A DNA stretch of 64,000 nucleotides from Pseudoalteromonas flavipulchra NCIMB 2033 = ATCC BAA-314 (GCA_000814665.1 JWIH01000024.1:1-64000); one strand, 5' to 3'. Counted from the first letter of the stretch, positions 8,425-19,408 are shown. A program made the numbers and translations. Notes: generated by a model from the sequence alone, not told the origin.

Positions 8425-9015
8425 ATGGAATTTGCGTTACTTGCTATTTTGGCTCTAGTGGTCGTTGCTTCCATTGTCGCTTCTAAGTACACCGATGTGG
8501 GTGGCAATCCTTATCCGTTTAATCGTAAAGAATCTGTTTTTACCACCGTTGAAGCATCGTTTCTACAATTATTAGAACGTGCCGTTGGCGATAGATATAA
8601 AATCGTTAGCCGCATTAAGCTCATTGATGTGATTGAGTGCAAGCCGGGGATCTCTCCAAAAGCGCGTCGTGCCGCGGTAACTAAAGCTAAAAATAAGCAG
8701 TTGGATTATGTTTTGGTAGACAAAGAGACACTGAAAATTGTTGCCGCTGTTGATTTGGTCAATAACGCCAATAAAAACGGCCACAAAGCACAAAAAGATT
8801 GGTTTGTCAGTGGCGCTCTGGAATCTGCGGGTATTCCACACATTCGCATGAAAATCAAAAGTGGCTACCAAAGTGCTGAGGTGCGTGCGGCAATCTTGTT
8901 CAAGCTTGGCCAAAAAGTGGAGATGCCAAAGAAAACCAGAAACCGCACCTACAAACCTGCGGTGCTGTCTCCTTCACAGGCAAAAGCACAGTCAACTCAG
9001 TTGGCAGAAATCTAG
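8425..9015 (+). CDS. DUF2726 domain protein with N-terminal membrane anchor
   Basis: The ATG at 8425 is chosen over an in-frame TTG at 8413 because GGAG lies seven bases upstream. The product begins with a hydrophobic helix (FALLAILALVVVASIVAS) and continues with a DUF2726 domain: FTTVEASFLQLLERAVG, then DYVLVDKETLKIVAAVDLV and a final GIPHIRMKIK. DUF2726 has the arrangement of a PD-(D/E)xK nuclease-like fold, with acidic residues in DYVLVD and AAVDLV, but nuclease activity is not established for the family. It is followed by a strong terminator and preceded by a sigma-54-type promoter, so it is probably a single-gene unit. Confidence 0.85.
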   Translation: MEFALLAILALVVVASIVASKYTDVGGNPYPFNRKESVFTTVEASFLQLLERAVGDRYKIVSRIKLIDVIECKPGISPKARRAAVTKAKNKQLDYVLVDKETLKIVAAVDLVNNANKNGHKAQKDWFVSGALESAGIPHIRMKIKSGYQSAEVRAAILFKLGQKVEMPKKTRNRTYKPAVLSPSQAKAQSTQLAEI

Positions 9016-9016
9016 C

Positions 9017-9040
9017 AAAACGGGCGTCAGCCCGTTTTTT
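9017..9040 (+). terminator. Rho-independent terminator of the DUF2726 gene
   Basis: AAAACGGGC (9017-9025) pairs with GCCCGTTTT (9030-9038) around the tetraloop GTCA and runs into further T residues. It starts two bases after the stop codon. Confidence 0.93.
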
Positions 9041-9042
9041 GT

Positions 9043-9071
9043 TTTACCTATCAAAACCCCTTTCGTATAAT
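9043..9071 (+). promoter_or_regulatory. Predicted sigma-70 promoter of mtnN
   Basis: A perfect TATAAT at 9066-9071 is preceded, at 17-bp spacing, by TTTACC (9043-9048, four of six matches to TTGACA). It lies directly after the upstream terminator and about 50 bp before the mtnN start. Confidence 0.6.
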
Positions 9072-9123
9072 AAAAGCAATTTTGACACTGGGGCTTTCCC
9101 CACCACAAATTAGGAATCTTTTG

Positions 9124-9831
9124 ATGAAAGTAGGCATTATCGGCGCAATGGAGCAAGAAGTTACCATTTTGCGTAACACCATGGAGAACCCGCAAACATT
9201 GACCAAAGGTGGCTTTACTTTTTATACCGGCAAACTGGCTGGTCTTGACGTAACGCTTGTACAGTCTGGCATTGGTAAAGTGGCAGCAACGGTTGCGACA
9301 ACTTTGCTTATCGACAACTTTGCGCCAGATTGCGTGATCAACACGGGTTCTGCAGGTGGTTTTGAACCATCACTAAACGTCGGCGATGTGGTGATTTCAA
9401 ATGAAGTACGTCATCACGATGTTGATGTTACTGCATTTGGCTATGAAATTGGTCAAGTTCCACAAATGCCTGCTGCGTTCACTTCGCATGCAAAATTAGT
9501 TGAGGCAGCAGAGCAAAGCGTACATGCGCTTGAAGGCATTCAAACTATGGTTGGTTTGATCTGTACGGGTGACTCATTTATGTGCGACCCAGTACGCATC
9601 GACAAGGCGCGTGCAGACTTCCCTACGATGTTAGCAGTCGAAATGGAAGGCGCGGCAATTGCGCAGGCTTGTCATTCTTTAAACACGCCATTTGTTGTGA
9701 TCCGCTCGCTATCTGATATCGCCGGCAAAGAATCACCGCAATCATTCGAAGAGTATCTAGAAGTCGCTTCTGTTAACTCTTCTAAGATGGTGATGGCACT
9801 ACTTAATAAGCTGGATAAGGTTGCGCTTTAG
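9124..9831 (+). CDS. mtnN: 5'-methylthioadenosine/S-adenosylhomocysteine nucleosidase
   Basis: Cytoplasmic enzyme that hydrolyses MTA and SAH to adenine and a thioribose or ribosyl-homocysteine, linking methionine salvage and autoinducer-2 precursor formation. The start MKVGIIGAMEQEV at 9124 has AGGAA upstream and matches the family N-terminus. Visible active-site residues are E12, E175 within AVEMEGAA and D198 within RSLSDIAG. Its 235 residues match family length (E. coli 232). The stop overlaps the next start by one base, so it is coupled to the CbiB-like gene. Confidence 0.97.
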   Translation: MKVGIIGAMEQEVTILRNTMENPQTLTKGGFTFYTGKLAGLDVTLVQSGIGKVAATVATTLLIDNFAPDCVINTGSAGGFEPSLNVGDVVISNEVRHHDVDVTAFGYEIGQVPQMPAAFTSHAKLVEAAEQSVHALEGIQTMVGLICTGDSFMCDPVRIDKARADFPTMLAVEMEGAAIAQACHSLNTPFVVIRSLSDIAGKESPQSFEEYLEVASVNSSKMVMALLNKLDKVAL

Positions 9832-10787
9832 TGCTCGACAGCTTGCTTCAGGCCCATGAGGGCCTGATCATTTTCTTGCTGGCGATTTTTGCCAGCCTAG
9901 GGGTAAGGTTATCAACACTTTATCACCCTAATATTATTCTTAGCCTTATATTTAAAGCGATTGCCGAAAAAGTTTATCGCTCTAAAGCCGCTTCTAGCTA
10001 CCAACTTTTATCCGGTACACTCGGCTTCCTCCTACCAATATTAACCATCACTGTATTAACTTATGCGGTTATTAGCTTTGCTTTTTATCCTAATTGGCTC
10101 GGTGGGTTGGTGTTATTTTTATGCTTAGATATTAGCCATGAAAGCCGCGCTAAGCGTATTTCCGCGCTGATAAAGTCAAAGCAAAAAGTAACCGCAAGAG
10201 CCGTGTTGCAAGGAATGGTAGCAAGAGATGTAGAGAAGCTAACAGAGCTTGGTATTTGTAAGGCCACCATAGATAGCACCGCATTAAATACCCTGCGCCA
10301 TTTTTTTGTCATTGCTTTACTGTATCTAACGGCAGGCCCCTATCTCGCGCTATTTTATAAACTATTACTGCTATGCGACCATGCTTGGCGGCAAGTAATG
10401 CTCCCCTCAAGCCGTTTTATGGCAAGCCTTTCCCGCATGATTTGGCTCGTTGAGTTTGTGCCTATTCGATTATTAATTACCTGCTTTTCGTTGCTACTTA
10501 GACCAAAGCAAACTTGGCACTACATTAAATACTACGGCCGTCACTTTAGCCAAACGAATACTGGATGGGCACTGAGCTTTTTTGCAGCAAATTTACATAC
10601 ACAACTCGCAGGGCCGCGCTTTTATTTTGGTGAACGTTATGAGGTGATGCGGGTAGGTGCAAAAACGCAACCCTCAGCTGAGCATATTCAGCATTTACTC
10701 GGACTACTCAATCAGATGCGCTGGCTATTTATTGCCACTTCCGCCTTACTACTTGTAATTATTAATTTTCTCCGGCTGATGGCTTAG
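9831..10787 (+). CDS. cbiB: CbiB/CobD-type adenosylcobinamide-phosphate synthase-like protein
   Basis: Membrane protein of 318 residues with the size and helix pattern of CbiB/CobD, which attaches aminopropanol (phosphate) to cobyric acid in cobalamin synthesis. The C-terminal region (AANLHTQLAGPRFYFGERYE) aligns in style with the family AGAL...GGPxxYxG segment. It starts with GTG at 9831, sharing one base with the mtnN stop. mtnN next to cobalamin genes is common in gammaproteobacteria (E. coli mtnN-btuF). The protein is diverged from canonical CbiB, and no other cobalamin biosynthesis gene is in the window, so a salvage-only role or altered function is possible. Confidence 0.75.
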   Translation: MLDSLLQAHEGLIIFLLAIFASLGVRLSTLYHPNIILSLIFKAIAEKVYRSKAASSYQLLSGTLGFLLPILTITVLTYAVISFAFYPNWLGGLVLFLCLDISHESRAKRISALIKSKQKVTARAVLQGMVARDVEKLTELGICKATIDSTALNTLRHFFVIALLYLTAGPYLALFYKLLLLCDHAWRQVMLPSSRFMASLSRMIWLVEFVPIRLLITCFSLLLRPKQTWHYIKYYGRHFSQTNTGWALSFFAANLHTQLAGPRFYFGERYEVMRVGAKTQPSAEHIQHLLGLLNQMRWLFIATSALLLVIINFLRLMA

Positions 10788-10800
10788 CTTGGAATCCTTA

Positions 10801-10994
10801 ACCTGAGCTTCGGATAATTAATGCCTTTCTAGCAGCCAGTTTTAGCGCTAACTGCGTTGAATTCACTTCCAATAGCAAGCTATTGGTGCGTAAATTCGCC
10901 TAATTACCCCTAAAACTCTCTGGCTAGACAAGGAAATAATTTAATATTAATTTAAAAACAATGAGTTAGTTCATTTCTTATCCAAACCTCAGGT
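10801..10994. mobile_element. MITE-like element, copy 1
   Basis: A 194-bp non-coding element starting ACCTGAGCTTCGGATAAT and ending in the inverted form ATAAGGTTTGGA..., read on the plus strand as TTATCCAAACCTCAGGT. The terminal inverted repeats match at 18 of about 23 positions and are flanked by TA on both sides (10799-10800, 10995-10996), the target duplication typical of Tc1/mariner-IS630 elements. A second copy with about 90 percent identity in its left two thirds lies at 43629-43823. Internal inverted repeats (ctagcagccag / ctggctag; caatagcaagctattg) would fold the whole element. It has no coding capacity. Confidence 0.8.
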
Positions 10995-11021
10995 TACTTA
11001 GAAATAAGCTCCCCACTTAGC

Positions 11022-11056
11022 CAAAAACAAAAAACCCAGCACAAAGCTGGGTTTTT
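11022..11056 (-). terminator. Rho-independent terminator of lpd
   Basis: AAAAACCCAGC (11030-11040) pairs with GCTGGGTTTTT (11046-11056) around ACAAA. On the minus strand the stem is followed by a U-rich run, and it lies 17 bp after the lpd stop. Confidence 0.92.
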
Positions 11057-11072
11057 GAATGCTCAGAAAAAC

Positions 11073-12497
11073 TTACTTTTTCTTCACTGCTTTTTTGTTT
11101 GGAAGGTCAGTGATTGAACCTTCAAAGATTTCAGCAGCTAGACCGATTGACTCGTTCAGCGTTGGGTGAGCGTGGATAGTAAGCGCTAGGTCTTCACCGT
11201 CAGCACCCATCTCTACTGCTAGACCGATTTCACCAAGCATTTCACCTGCATTGATACCAACCATAGCACCACCGATCACGCGGCCTGACTCTTTATCAAA
11301 GATAAGCTTAGTTGAACCTTCAGTACGTGCAGAAGCGATTGCACGGCCAGAAGCAGCCCACGGGAATACCGCAGTTTCAATGCTTAGACCTTGCTCTTTT
11401 GCTTCTTTCTCAGTCACACCAACCCAAGCGATTTCTGGATCTGTGTATGCAATTGAAGGAATACACTTAGGATCGAAGTAATGCTTCTTACCAGAGATAA
11501 CTTCAGCAGCAACGTGACCTTCATGAACCGCTTTGTGCGCAAGCATAGGTTGACCGACGATGTCACCGATAGCGAAGATGTGATCAACGTTAGTCTTCAT
11601 TTGCTTGTCAGTGCTGATAAAGCCACGCTCATCAACATTTACGCCCGCTTTGTCAGCGTCAATTAGCTTACCATTTGGTGTACGACCAACAGCAACGAGT
11701 ACTTTGTCATAACGAACTTGGCCTTCTGGTGCTTGCTTGCCTTCGAAAGATACGTAGATACCGTCTTCTTTCGCTTCAACAGCAACCACTTTAGTAGAAA
11801 GCATTACGTTAAACTTGTCTTTAACGTACTTTTGGTAAATCTTGATAACGTCTTTGTCAGCCGCTGGTACTAGTTGATCAGCAAACTCAACTACGTCGAT
11901 CGCTGACCCTAGTGAACGGTAAACTGTACCCATCTCAAGACCGATGATACCACCGCCTAGTACAAGTAGCTTTTCAGGCACGTCTTTAAGCTCAAGTGCA
12001 CCTGTAGAGTCGATGATACGCTCGTCTTCAGGAATGAAAGGAAGGCTTACAGGCTGAGAACCCGCTGCAATGATTGCGTTATCAAAGGTCACTGTTTTCG
12101 CACCGTCAGCACCTTCAACAGCGATAGTGTTAGAACCTGTGAACTTACCGTAGCCGTTAACTACAGTTACTTTACGCATCTTAGCCATTCCGCCAAGACC
12201 ACCTGTAAGTTGACCGATCACAGACTCTTTCCATGAACGGATTTTGTCTAGGTCAATTTGTGGAGCACCGAAAGAAACACCGTGAGAAGCCATTTCTGCT
12301 GCATCATCAATTACCTTTGCAACGTGAAGAAGGGCTTTTGAAGGGATACAACCAACGTTCAAGCACACACCACCTAGCGTGTCGCGAGATTCGATTAGTG
12401 TAACGTCTAAACCTAAGTCTGCTGCACGGAATGCTGCAGAGTAACCACCAGGACCACCGCCTAGTACAACAACTTGAGTTTTGATTTCGTTGCTCAT
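11073..12497 (-). CDS. lpdA: Dihydrolipoyl dehydrogenase (E3)
   Basis: FAD-dependent disulfide oxidoreductase that reoxidises the dihydrolipoyl groups of pyruvate and 2-oxoglutarate dehydrogenase complexes, passing electrons to NAD+. The N-terminal Rossmann motif is VVLGGGPGGYSAAFRA; the redox disulfide is C45-x4-C50 in GGVCLNVGCIPS; the C-terminal catalytic His-Glu pair is in HAHPTLNE. Length 474 is the family norm. It follows aceF with a 211-bp gap that contains a terminator-like hairpin for aceF, so lpd is probably also transcribed from its own promoter, as in E. coli. Confidence 0.98.
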   Translation of the reverse strand: MSNEIKTQVVVLGGGPGGYSAAFRAADLGLDVTLIESRDTLGGVCLNVGCIPSKALLHVAKVIDDAAEMASHGVSFGAPQIDLDKIRSWKESVIGQLTGGLGGMAKMRKVTVVNGYGKFTGSNTIAVEGADGAKTVTFDNAIIAAGSQPVSLPFIPEDERIIDSTGALELKDVPEKLLVLGGGIIGLEMGTVYRSLGSAIDVVEFADQLVPAADKDVIKIYQKYVKDKFNVMLSTKVVAVEAKEDGIYVSFEGKQAPEGQVRYDKVLVAVGRTPNGKLIDADKAGVNVDERGFISTDKQMKTNVDHIFAIGDIVGQPMLAHKAVHEGHVAAEVISGKKHYFDPKCIPSIAYTDPEIAWVGVTEKEAKEQGLSIETAVFPWAASGRAIASARTEGSTKLIFDKESGRVIGGAMVGINAGEMLGEIGLAVEMGADGEDLALTIHAHPTLNESIGLAAEIFEGSITDLPNKKAVKKK

Positions 12498-12672
12498 GTT
12501 ATTACCTTAACTGTTATTTGAACGGGTTTACTCGTCGAGAGTAGCCGACCCAAAGTGCCTGCCAAACACCCGATTCGGGGCACAGGGCAGAGAGAGTTAT
12601 TATTGCTCGAAAGTGTATCATTCACACTCTCTATTGTCCCGCCTAATTATCAAGCGGAACAACAAAATACAA

Positions 12673-12702
12673 GAAAACCGCATCACCTAAGTCATGCGGT
12701 TT
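12673..12702 (-). terminator. Terminator-like hairpin after aceF
   Basis: AAACCGCAT (12675-12683) pairs with ATGCGGTTT (12694-12702) with a 10-nt loop. On the minus strand it is followed by TTCTTGT. It sits 6 bp past the aceF stop in the 211-bp aceF-lpd gap. A second structure in the same gap (AGAGAG ... CTCTCT enclosing GTGT-atcatt-CACAC, about 12588-12635) could belong to an lpd leader. Confidence 0.75.
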
Positions 12703-12708
12703 CTATTC

Positions 12709-14601
12709 TTACATTACTAGCTGGCGAATATCGCTTAGGTAGTTTGCAAGTGTCACAGTAAAGCGAGCTGCTAGCGCGCCGTCAATGACACGATGGTCGT
12801 ATGAACAGCTTAGCGGCACCATTAGGCGCGGCTCGAACTCTTTACCATTCCATTTCGGTTTGAAGTCTGACTTAGAAACACCCAAAATCGCAACTTCAGG
12901 AGCATTTACGATTGGCGTAAACGCCGTACCGCCGATACCACCAAGGCTTGAGATAGTGAAACAGCCGCCCTGCATATCAGCAGACGTCAGTTTACCGTCA
13001 CGTGCTTTCTTGGAAATTTCCATCAACTCGCGTGATATCTCAATGATGCCTTTCTTGTTCACGTCGCGAACAACAGGAACCACTAGACCATTTGGTGTAT
13101 CAACCGCGATACCGATGTGAACATATTTCTTCAAGATTAAGCTCTCACCACCTTCAGATAGTGAAGAGTTAAACGTTGGGAACTCTTCAAGTGCTTTTGC
13201 AGCCGCTTTCATCACGAATACTAATGGCGTGATCTTCACACCCATTTTCTTCTTCTCAGCTAGCACGTTCTGTTCTTTACGGAACGCTTCAAGCTCTGTG
13301 ATATCTGCTTCGTCAAACTGCGTAACATGTGGGATTTGTACCCAGTTACGGTGAAGGTTTGCACCCGATAGCTTGTTGATGCGAGAAAGTTTCTTCTCTT
13401 CTATTTCACCAAACTTGCTGAAGTCTACTTTTGGCCAAGGAATAAGACCAAGCTCACCGCCGCCAGTGTTGCCACCTTTTGCGATTTGACCAGACTCAAC
13501 TTGCTTAACCAGCTCTTTCACGTAGTTTTGTACGTCTTCTTTTAGTACACGGTTCTTACGACCTGTACCTTTAACGCGAGCTAGGTTAACCCCAAACTCA
13601 CGCGCTAAACGACGTACCACAGGTGAGGCGTGGGCATACTGATCATTGGCCACAAAATCATCTTTTTGTGCAGAGGCTTTTGGTGCTTCAGATTTTGCCG
13701 CTGGAGCCGCAGATTGAGCTGGTTTTGCTTCAGTTTTAGCTGCAGCCTGAGGTGCAGGTGCCGCGCCTTTCACTTCGAATACGAAGATTAAAGAACCCGT
13801 TGATACTTTGTCGCCAGCATTGACTTTGATCTCTTTAATCGTACCTGCAAACGGAGCTGGTACTTCCATTGAGGCTTTGTCGCCTTCAACCGTGATAAGA
13901 GATTGCTCTTCTTCAACGCTGTCACCAACAGCAACCATGATTTCAGTGACTTCAACTTCGTCGCCACCGATATCTGGTACATGCACTTCTTTTTCAGCCG
14001 ATGCAGCAGGTGCTTGCTCTTCAGCTGGCGCTTCTGCAGCTTCGGTAGTCGCAGGTGCATCACCGCTACCTGCCACTTCGAAGATGAAGATCAATGAACC
14101 GGTTGACACTTTGTCACCCGCGTTGATTTTCACTTCTTTGATAGTACCTGCAAATGGTGCTGGTACTTCCATTGAGGCTTTGTCGCCTTCAACCGTGATA
14201 AGCGATTGCTCTTCTTCAACAACATCACCCGCAGCTACTAAGATTTCAGTGACTTCAACTTCATCGCCACCAATATCTGGTACGTGAACTTCTTTCACTT
14301 CTGTCTTGCCAGAGGCGCTTGCTTCTGGCTTAGCTTCTTCTGCTGGTTGCTCTGCCGGTGCTTCTTCACCTGCCGCTTCAAAGATCATAATCAAAGAGCC
14401 AGTCGATACTTTATCGCCTTCTGCTATTTTGATTTCTTTAACTGTACCCGCCACTGAGGCAGGTACTTCCATTGATGCTTTGTCGCCTTCAACAGTGATA
14501 AGCGATTGCTCTTCTGCAACCGTGTCACCTACGCTTACTAGGATCTCGGTTACTTCAACCTCATCGGCACCAATATCTGGAACATGAATTTCGATTGCCA
14601 T
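12709..14601 (-). CDS. aceF: Pyruvate dehydrogenase complex E2, dihydrolipoyl acetyltransferase
   Basis: Core of the pyruvate dehydrogenase complex. The protein (630 residues from the ATG at 14601, which has AGAGGA upstream) has three N-terminal lipoyl domains with attachment lysines K41, K141 and K242 in the motif EGDKASMEVPA. Ala/Pro-rich linkers follow, then a peripheral E3-binding domain at about 323-362 (ASPVVRRLAREFGVNL), and a catalytic acyltransferase domain from about 390 ending with SYDHRVIDG (H603, D607). This matches the three-lipoyl arrangement of E. coli AceF. It begins 11 bp after aceE. The lipoyl-coding DNA blocks are strikingly alike. Confidence 0.98.
   Translation of the reverse strand: MAIEIHVPDIGADEVEVTEILVSVGDTVAEEQSLITVEGDKASMEVPASVAGTVKEIKIAEGDKVSTGSLIMIFEAAGEEAPAEQPAEEAKPEASASGKTEVKEVHVPDIGGDEVEVTEILVAAGDVVEEEQSLITVEGDKASMEVPAPFAGTIKEVKINAGDKVSTGSLIFIFEVAGSGDAPATTEAAEAPAEEQAPAASAEKEVHVPDIGGDEVEVTEIMVAVGDSVEEEQSLITVEGDKASMEVPAPFAGTIKEIKVNAGDKVSTGSLIFVFEVKGAAPAPQAAAKTEAKPAQSAAPAAKSEAPKASAQKDDFVANDQYAHASPVVRRLAREFGVNLARVKGTGRKNRVLKEDVQNYVKELVKQVESGQIAKGGNTGGGELGLIPWPKVDFSKFGEIEEKKLSRINKLSGANLHRNWVQIPHVTQFDEADITELEAFRKEQNVLAEKKKMGVKITPLVFVMKAAAKALEEFPTFNSSLSEGGESLILKKYVHIGIAVDTPNGLVVPVVRDVNKKGIIEISRELMEISKKARDGKLTSADMQGGCFTISSLGGIGGTAFTPIVNAPEVAILGVSKSDFKPKWNGKEFEPRLMVPLSCSYDHRVIDGALAARFTVTLANYLSDIRQLVM
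13780..14590 (-). repeat. Three tandem lipoyl-domain coding blocks in aceF
   Basis: Domains 1, 2 and 3 are encoded by DNA blocks about 300 bp apart. The stretch coding for EEEQSLITVEGDKASMEVPA is almost base-identical between domains 2 and 3 even at third codon positions, suggesting recent gene conversion or duplication. Confidence 0.7.
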
Positions 14602-14612
14602 CACTCGTCCTC

Positions 14613-17279
<2,667 letters not shown>

Positions 17280-17349
17280 ATGGAGTGTTCCTTATGTTTA
17301 AAATACGAATTTATTCTATTTGTGCCAATTCTTACTGAATCAAGTCCGA

Positions 17350-18099
17350 TTACTGCTGTTTTGTTCTACGCAGTGAACGTTCTATTCGCGAACGCTCTTT
17401 ACCGGCTTCTAATAACGCTTCTTCGATAAAGGCTAAGTGGGCGTTACTAGCAAGTCTTGCTTGTTCAGGGTTACCATTGATCACCGCATCTAATAACAAC
17501 TTTCTGTGCTCACCGAGCTGCTCACTCACGTCTGATTTTTGCACCAAGACCGTTAAGTTTTGCAACACGTTTTGCTCAAGCAATGACTGCATCCCTTTTA
17601 CAAGATGAAGCAGGACGACGTTATGTGATGCTTCTGCAACGGCAAAGTGAAAAGCATTAATTGCCCTTGCCTTTTGCATCAGGTCATCACCTATCTCTGC
17701 AATATTGTCAAAGCTTTGTTGTACCTTTGCAAAGTCATTCTCTGTGCCCCTGAGTGCCGCATAGTAGGCGGCGATGCCTTCTAATGCATGACGAAACTCA
17801 AGTAAATCGAACTGAGATTCTGGATGCTTACTGATCAAGTCGAATAACGGATCAGTCAGCCCTTCTTCTAGCTGATTCTTAACATACGTGCCACCACCTT
17901 GCCGACGGGTAACAAGCCCCTTAGCTTCCAATTTCTGGATAGCCTCACGAAGTGATGGACGCGACACTTCAAACTGCTTAGCTAGTTCACGCTCAGGCGG
18001 CAACTTTGCACCGGGTAATAACGAGCCCTCGAGGATCATATTCTCAAGCTGTTCTAGTATTACGTCGGATAATTTTGCTGCTTTAATCTTTAAAGACAT
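17350..18099 (-). CDS. pdhR: Pyruvate dehydrogenase complex repressor PdhR (GntR/FadR family)
   Basis: GntR-family regulator with an N-terminal winged helix-turn-helix (about residues 8-75, containing LPPERELAKQFEVSRPSLREA and the wing GLVTRRQGGGTYV) and a C-terminal all-helical FadR-type (FCD) effector domain. In E. coli PdhR senses pyruvate and represses its own operon. Here it is the first gene of a pdhR-aceE-aceF(-lpd) cluster on the minus strand. Its promoter region contains a near-perfect PdhR box just after the -10 element, which strongly supports the assignment and autoregulation. Length 249 is typical. Confidence 0.95.
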   Translation of the reverse strand: MSLKIKAAKLSDVILEQLENMILEGSLLPGAKLPPERELAKQFEVSRPSLREAIQKLEAKGLVTRRQGGGTYVKNQLEEGLTDPLFDLISKHPESQFDLLEFRHALEGIAAYYAALRGTENDFAKVQQSFDNIAEIGDDLMQKARAINAFHFAVAEASHNVVLLHLVKGMQSLLEQNVLQNLTVLVQKSDVSEQLGEHRKLLLDAVINGNPEQARLASNAHLAFIEEALLEAGKERSRIERSLRRTKQQ

Positions 18100-18185
18100 T
18101 GAAATAACGCCAATTTTTTATGATGTGACCTAGCCAGATCGCTGACTTATTTTAATCAATTTGGTAAGAATTAACTTCATAGGTA

Positions 18186-18202
18186 AATTGGTCATACCAA
18201 AT
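18186..18202 (-). promoter_or_regulatory. PdhR operator
   Basis: AATTGGT-cat-ACCAAAT matches the E. coli PdhR box AATTGGT-N3-ACCAATT at 13 of 14 fixed positions. It begins 9 bp downstream of the predicted -10 box, so bound PdhR would cover the start site. Confidence 0.82.
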
Positions 18203-18211
18203 TTGCACAAT

Positions 18212-18240
18212 ACGTTATCAAAATCCATGACAACTGTCAA
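18212..18240 (-). promoter_or_regulatory. Predicted promoter of the pdhR operon
   Basis: Read on the minus strand, TTGACA (18240-18235) is followed after exactly 17 bp by TAACGT (18217-18212). Transcription would begin near 18205, giving a leader of about 105 nt before pdhR. Confidence 0.68.
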
Positions 18241-18334
18241 AATTCAGCCCAATTCAATAATTAGCTGAGTGTAAAAACAACAGTTGGCGTGCATAAACTT
18301 TAACCAAGAATCGGGCAAATTTAAAAGGTGATTT

Positions 18335-18351
18335 AAATGGTCAGACCAGAT
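18335..18351. promoter_or_regulatory. Second, weaker PdhR-box-like site
   Basis: AAATGGT-cag-ACCAGAT keeps the central TGGT-N3-ACCA core but has three mismatches to the full box. It lies about 150 bp upstream of the main operator and could be an auxiliary site or chance. Confidence 0.35.
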
Positions 18352-18655
18352 GCACATATACCATTTAACGTAAAATCAAGCTGCCAGAAAGGCGGTTTGG
18401 ATAAGGCAAGTCTTAATCTAAAGCGGCCAATGACGATTCAAGATAGTCTTTACGATTGTTGGCTGCAAAGCATGCTCTAAAATCCCACTGAATACACTAT
18501 TAGGCTTTACGTGTAATAACATTCTTTATGCTTTATATACCGTCAAAATAGGCAACAGGCCATGCAAAACATTAAAAACAAATTTGGATTCTAACTTATG
18601 AATGATTTCGCAACGAATCAGGACATTATTTGGTTTTAGCAAAGCCAAAAAGCAA
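18352..18655. other. Intergenic region, no gene seen
   Basis: AT-rich spacer between the pdhR regulatory region and the 3' end of the solute-binding protein gene. A 61-codon minus-strand frame that starts inside the neighbouring gene (18526-18711) has no ribosome-binding site of its own and was not accepted. Confidence 0.4.
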
Positions 18656-19408
18656 TCAATCGGTAAACACACGAGAGCAGCGAGCACGATACTGAGCAAC
18701 ATAGTCTTCATCCGCCCATAGTTTTTTTAGCCCTTCGTTATACAACTCGACATATTCACTATGATGCTTATTGATAAGCAAATAGCCTTTTTGGATAAAA
18801 GCGGGGATCGCTTGCGCAGCTAATAACTCCGCTTCTTCAGCTGGCAGTTCCTGCTGATAGGACTTCGCCGATTTTTCGTCCATAATCATAATATCCGCAC
18901 GGTTTCGTAGGATCAGTGCCACATTTTTACTGGTATACGTGGCATATGAAGTTTTGATTTCAAGCGTCTCTATCGCCTCTAACAGAGAAGGCGGATAAGT
19001 TAACCCTTGATTGAGCAACAATCTAAATGGCTTAAGATCTGCGTAACTCGTATAGGTAAACGCTAAATCTCGATGGTGATAAAAGCGTGCAGTTTCTTCC
19101 GTAAGTGGGTGTTGAGTGTAAATATAGTCTTTGCTCCTTTGCTCACTGTAATACCAATAAGCACTACCAATGTAAGCCGCCTTCATTCCCTCTTGATAGG
19201 CGCGTTCCCAAGGCATAAATAAAAACCGGACTTTGATATCAGAGAGCGCAAAGACATCTCGGATCACAGCAGCCACACAGCCTTGATCTTGTTTCGCTTG
19301 ATCTAAGTACGGCGGCCATTGCCCCGTCGTAATATTCACCTGAGTATCAAGCGCGCTCGCACTCCCGCCCACACAACACAGTAAAATCAACGGCCAAACT
19401 ACTTTCAT
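18656..19408 (-). CDS. Exported solute-binding protein, family 3-like
   Basis: Secreted protein of 250 residues with signal peptide MKVVWPLILLCCVGGSASA and the opening pattern of family-3 periplasmic binding proteins (VNITTGQWPPYLDQ... followed by VIRDVFALSDIKVRFLFMPWERAYQEG). In Alteromonadales many such proteins stand alone without permease genes, as here, and their roles (amino-acid sensing, orphan binding) are mostly unknown. No permease, ATPase or signalling domain is adjacent. The family call is good; the ligand is unknown. Confidence 0.8.
   Translation of the reverse strand: MKVVWPLILLCCVGGSASALDTQVNITTGQWPPYLDQAKQDQGCVAAVIRDVFALSDIKVRFLFMPWERAYQEGMKAAYIGSAYWYYSEQRSKDYIYTQHPLTEETARFYHHRDLAFTYTSYADLKPFRLLLNQGLTYPPSLLEAIETLEIKTSYATYTSKNVALILRNRADIMIMDEKSAKSYQQELPAEEAELLAAQAIPAFIQKGYLLINKHHSEYVELYNEGLKKLWADEDYVAQYRARCSRVFTD

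Noticed and set aside
13808..14587. Long plus-strand ORFs (159 and 93 codons) opposite aceF
   Set aside because: They are antisense to the three lipoyl domains, Ser/Thr-rich and repetitive because the sense strand is repetitive; no ribosome-binding site or family match.
18526..18711. 61-codon minus-strand frame with a signal-like N-terminus
   Set aside because: It starts inside the solute-binding protein gene, out of frame, with no ribosome-binding site of its own.
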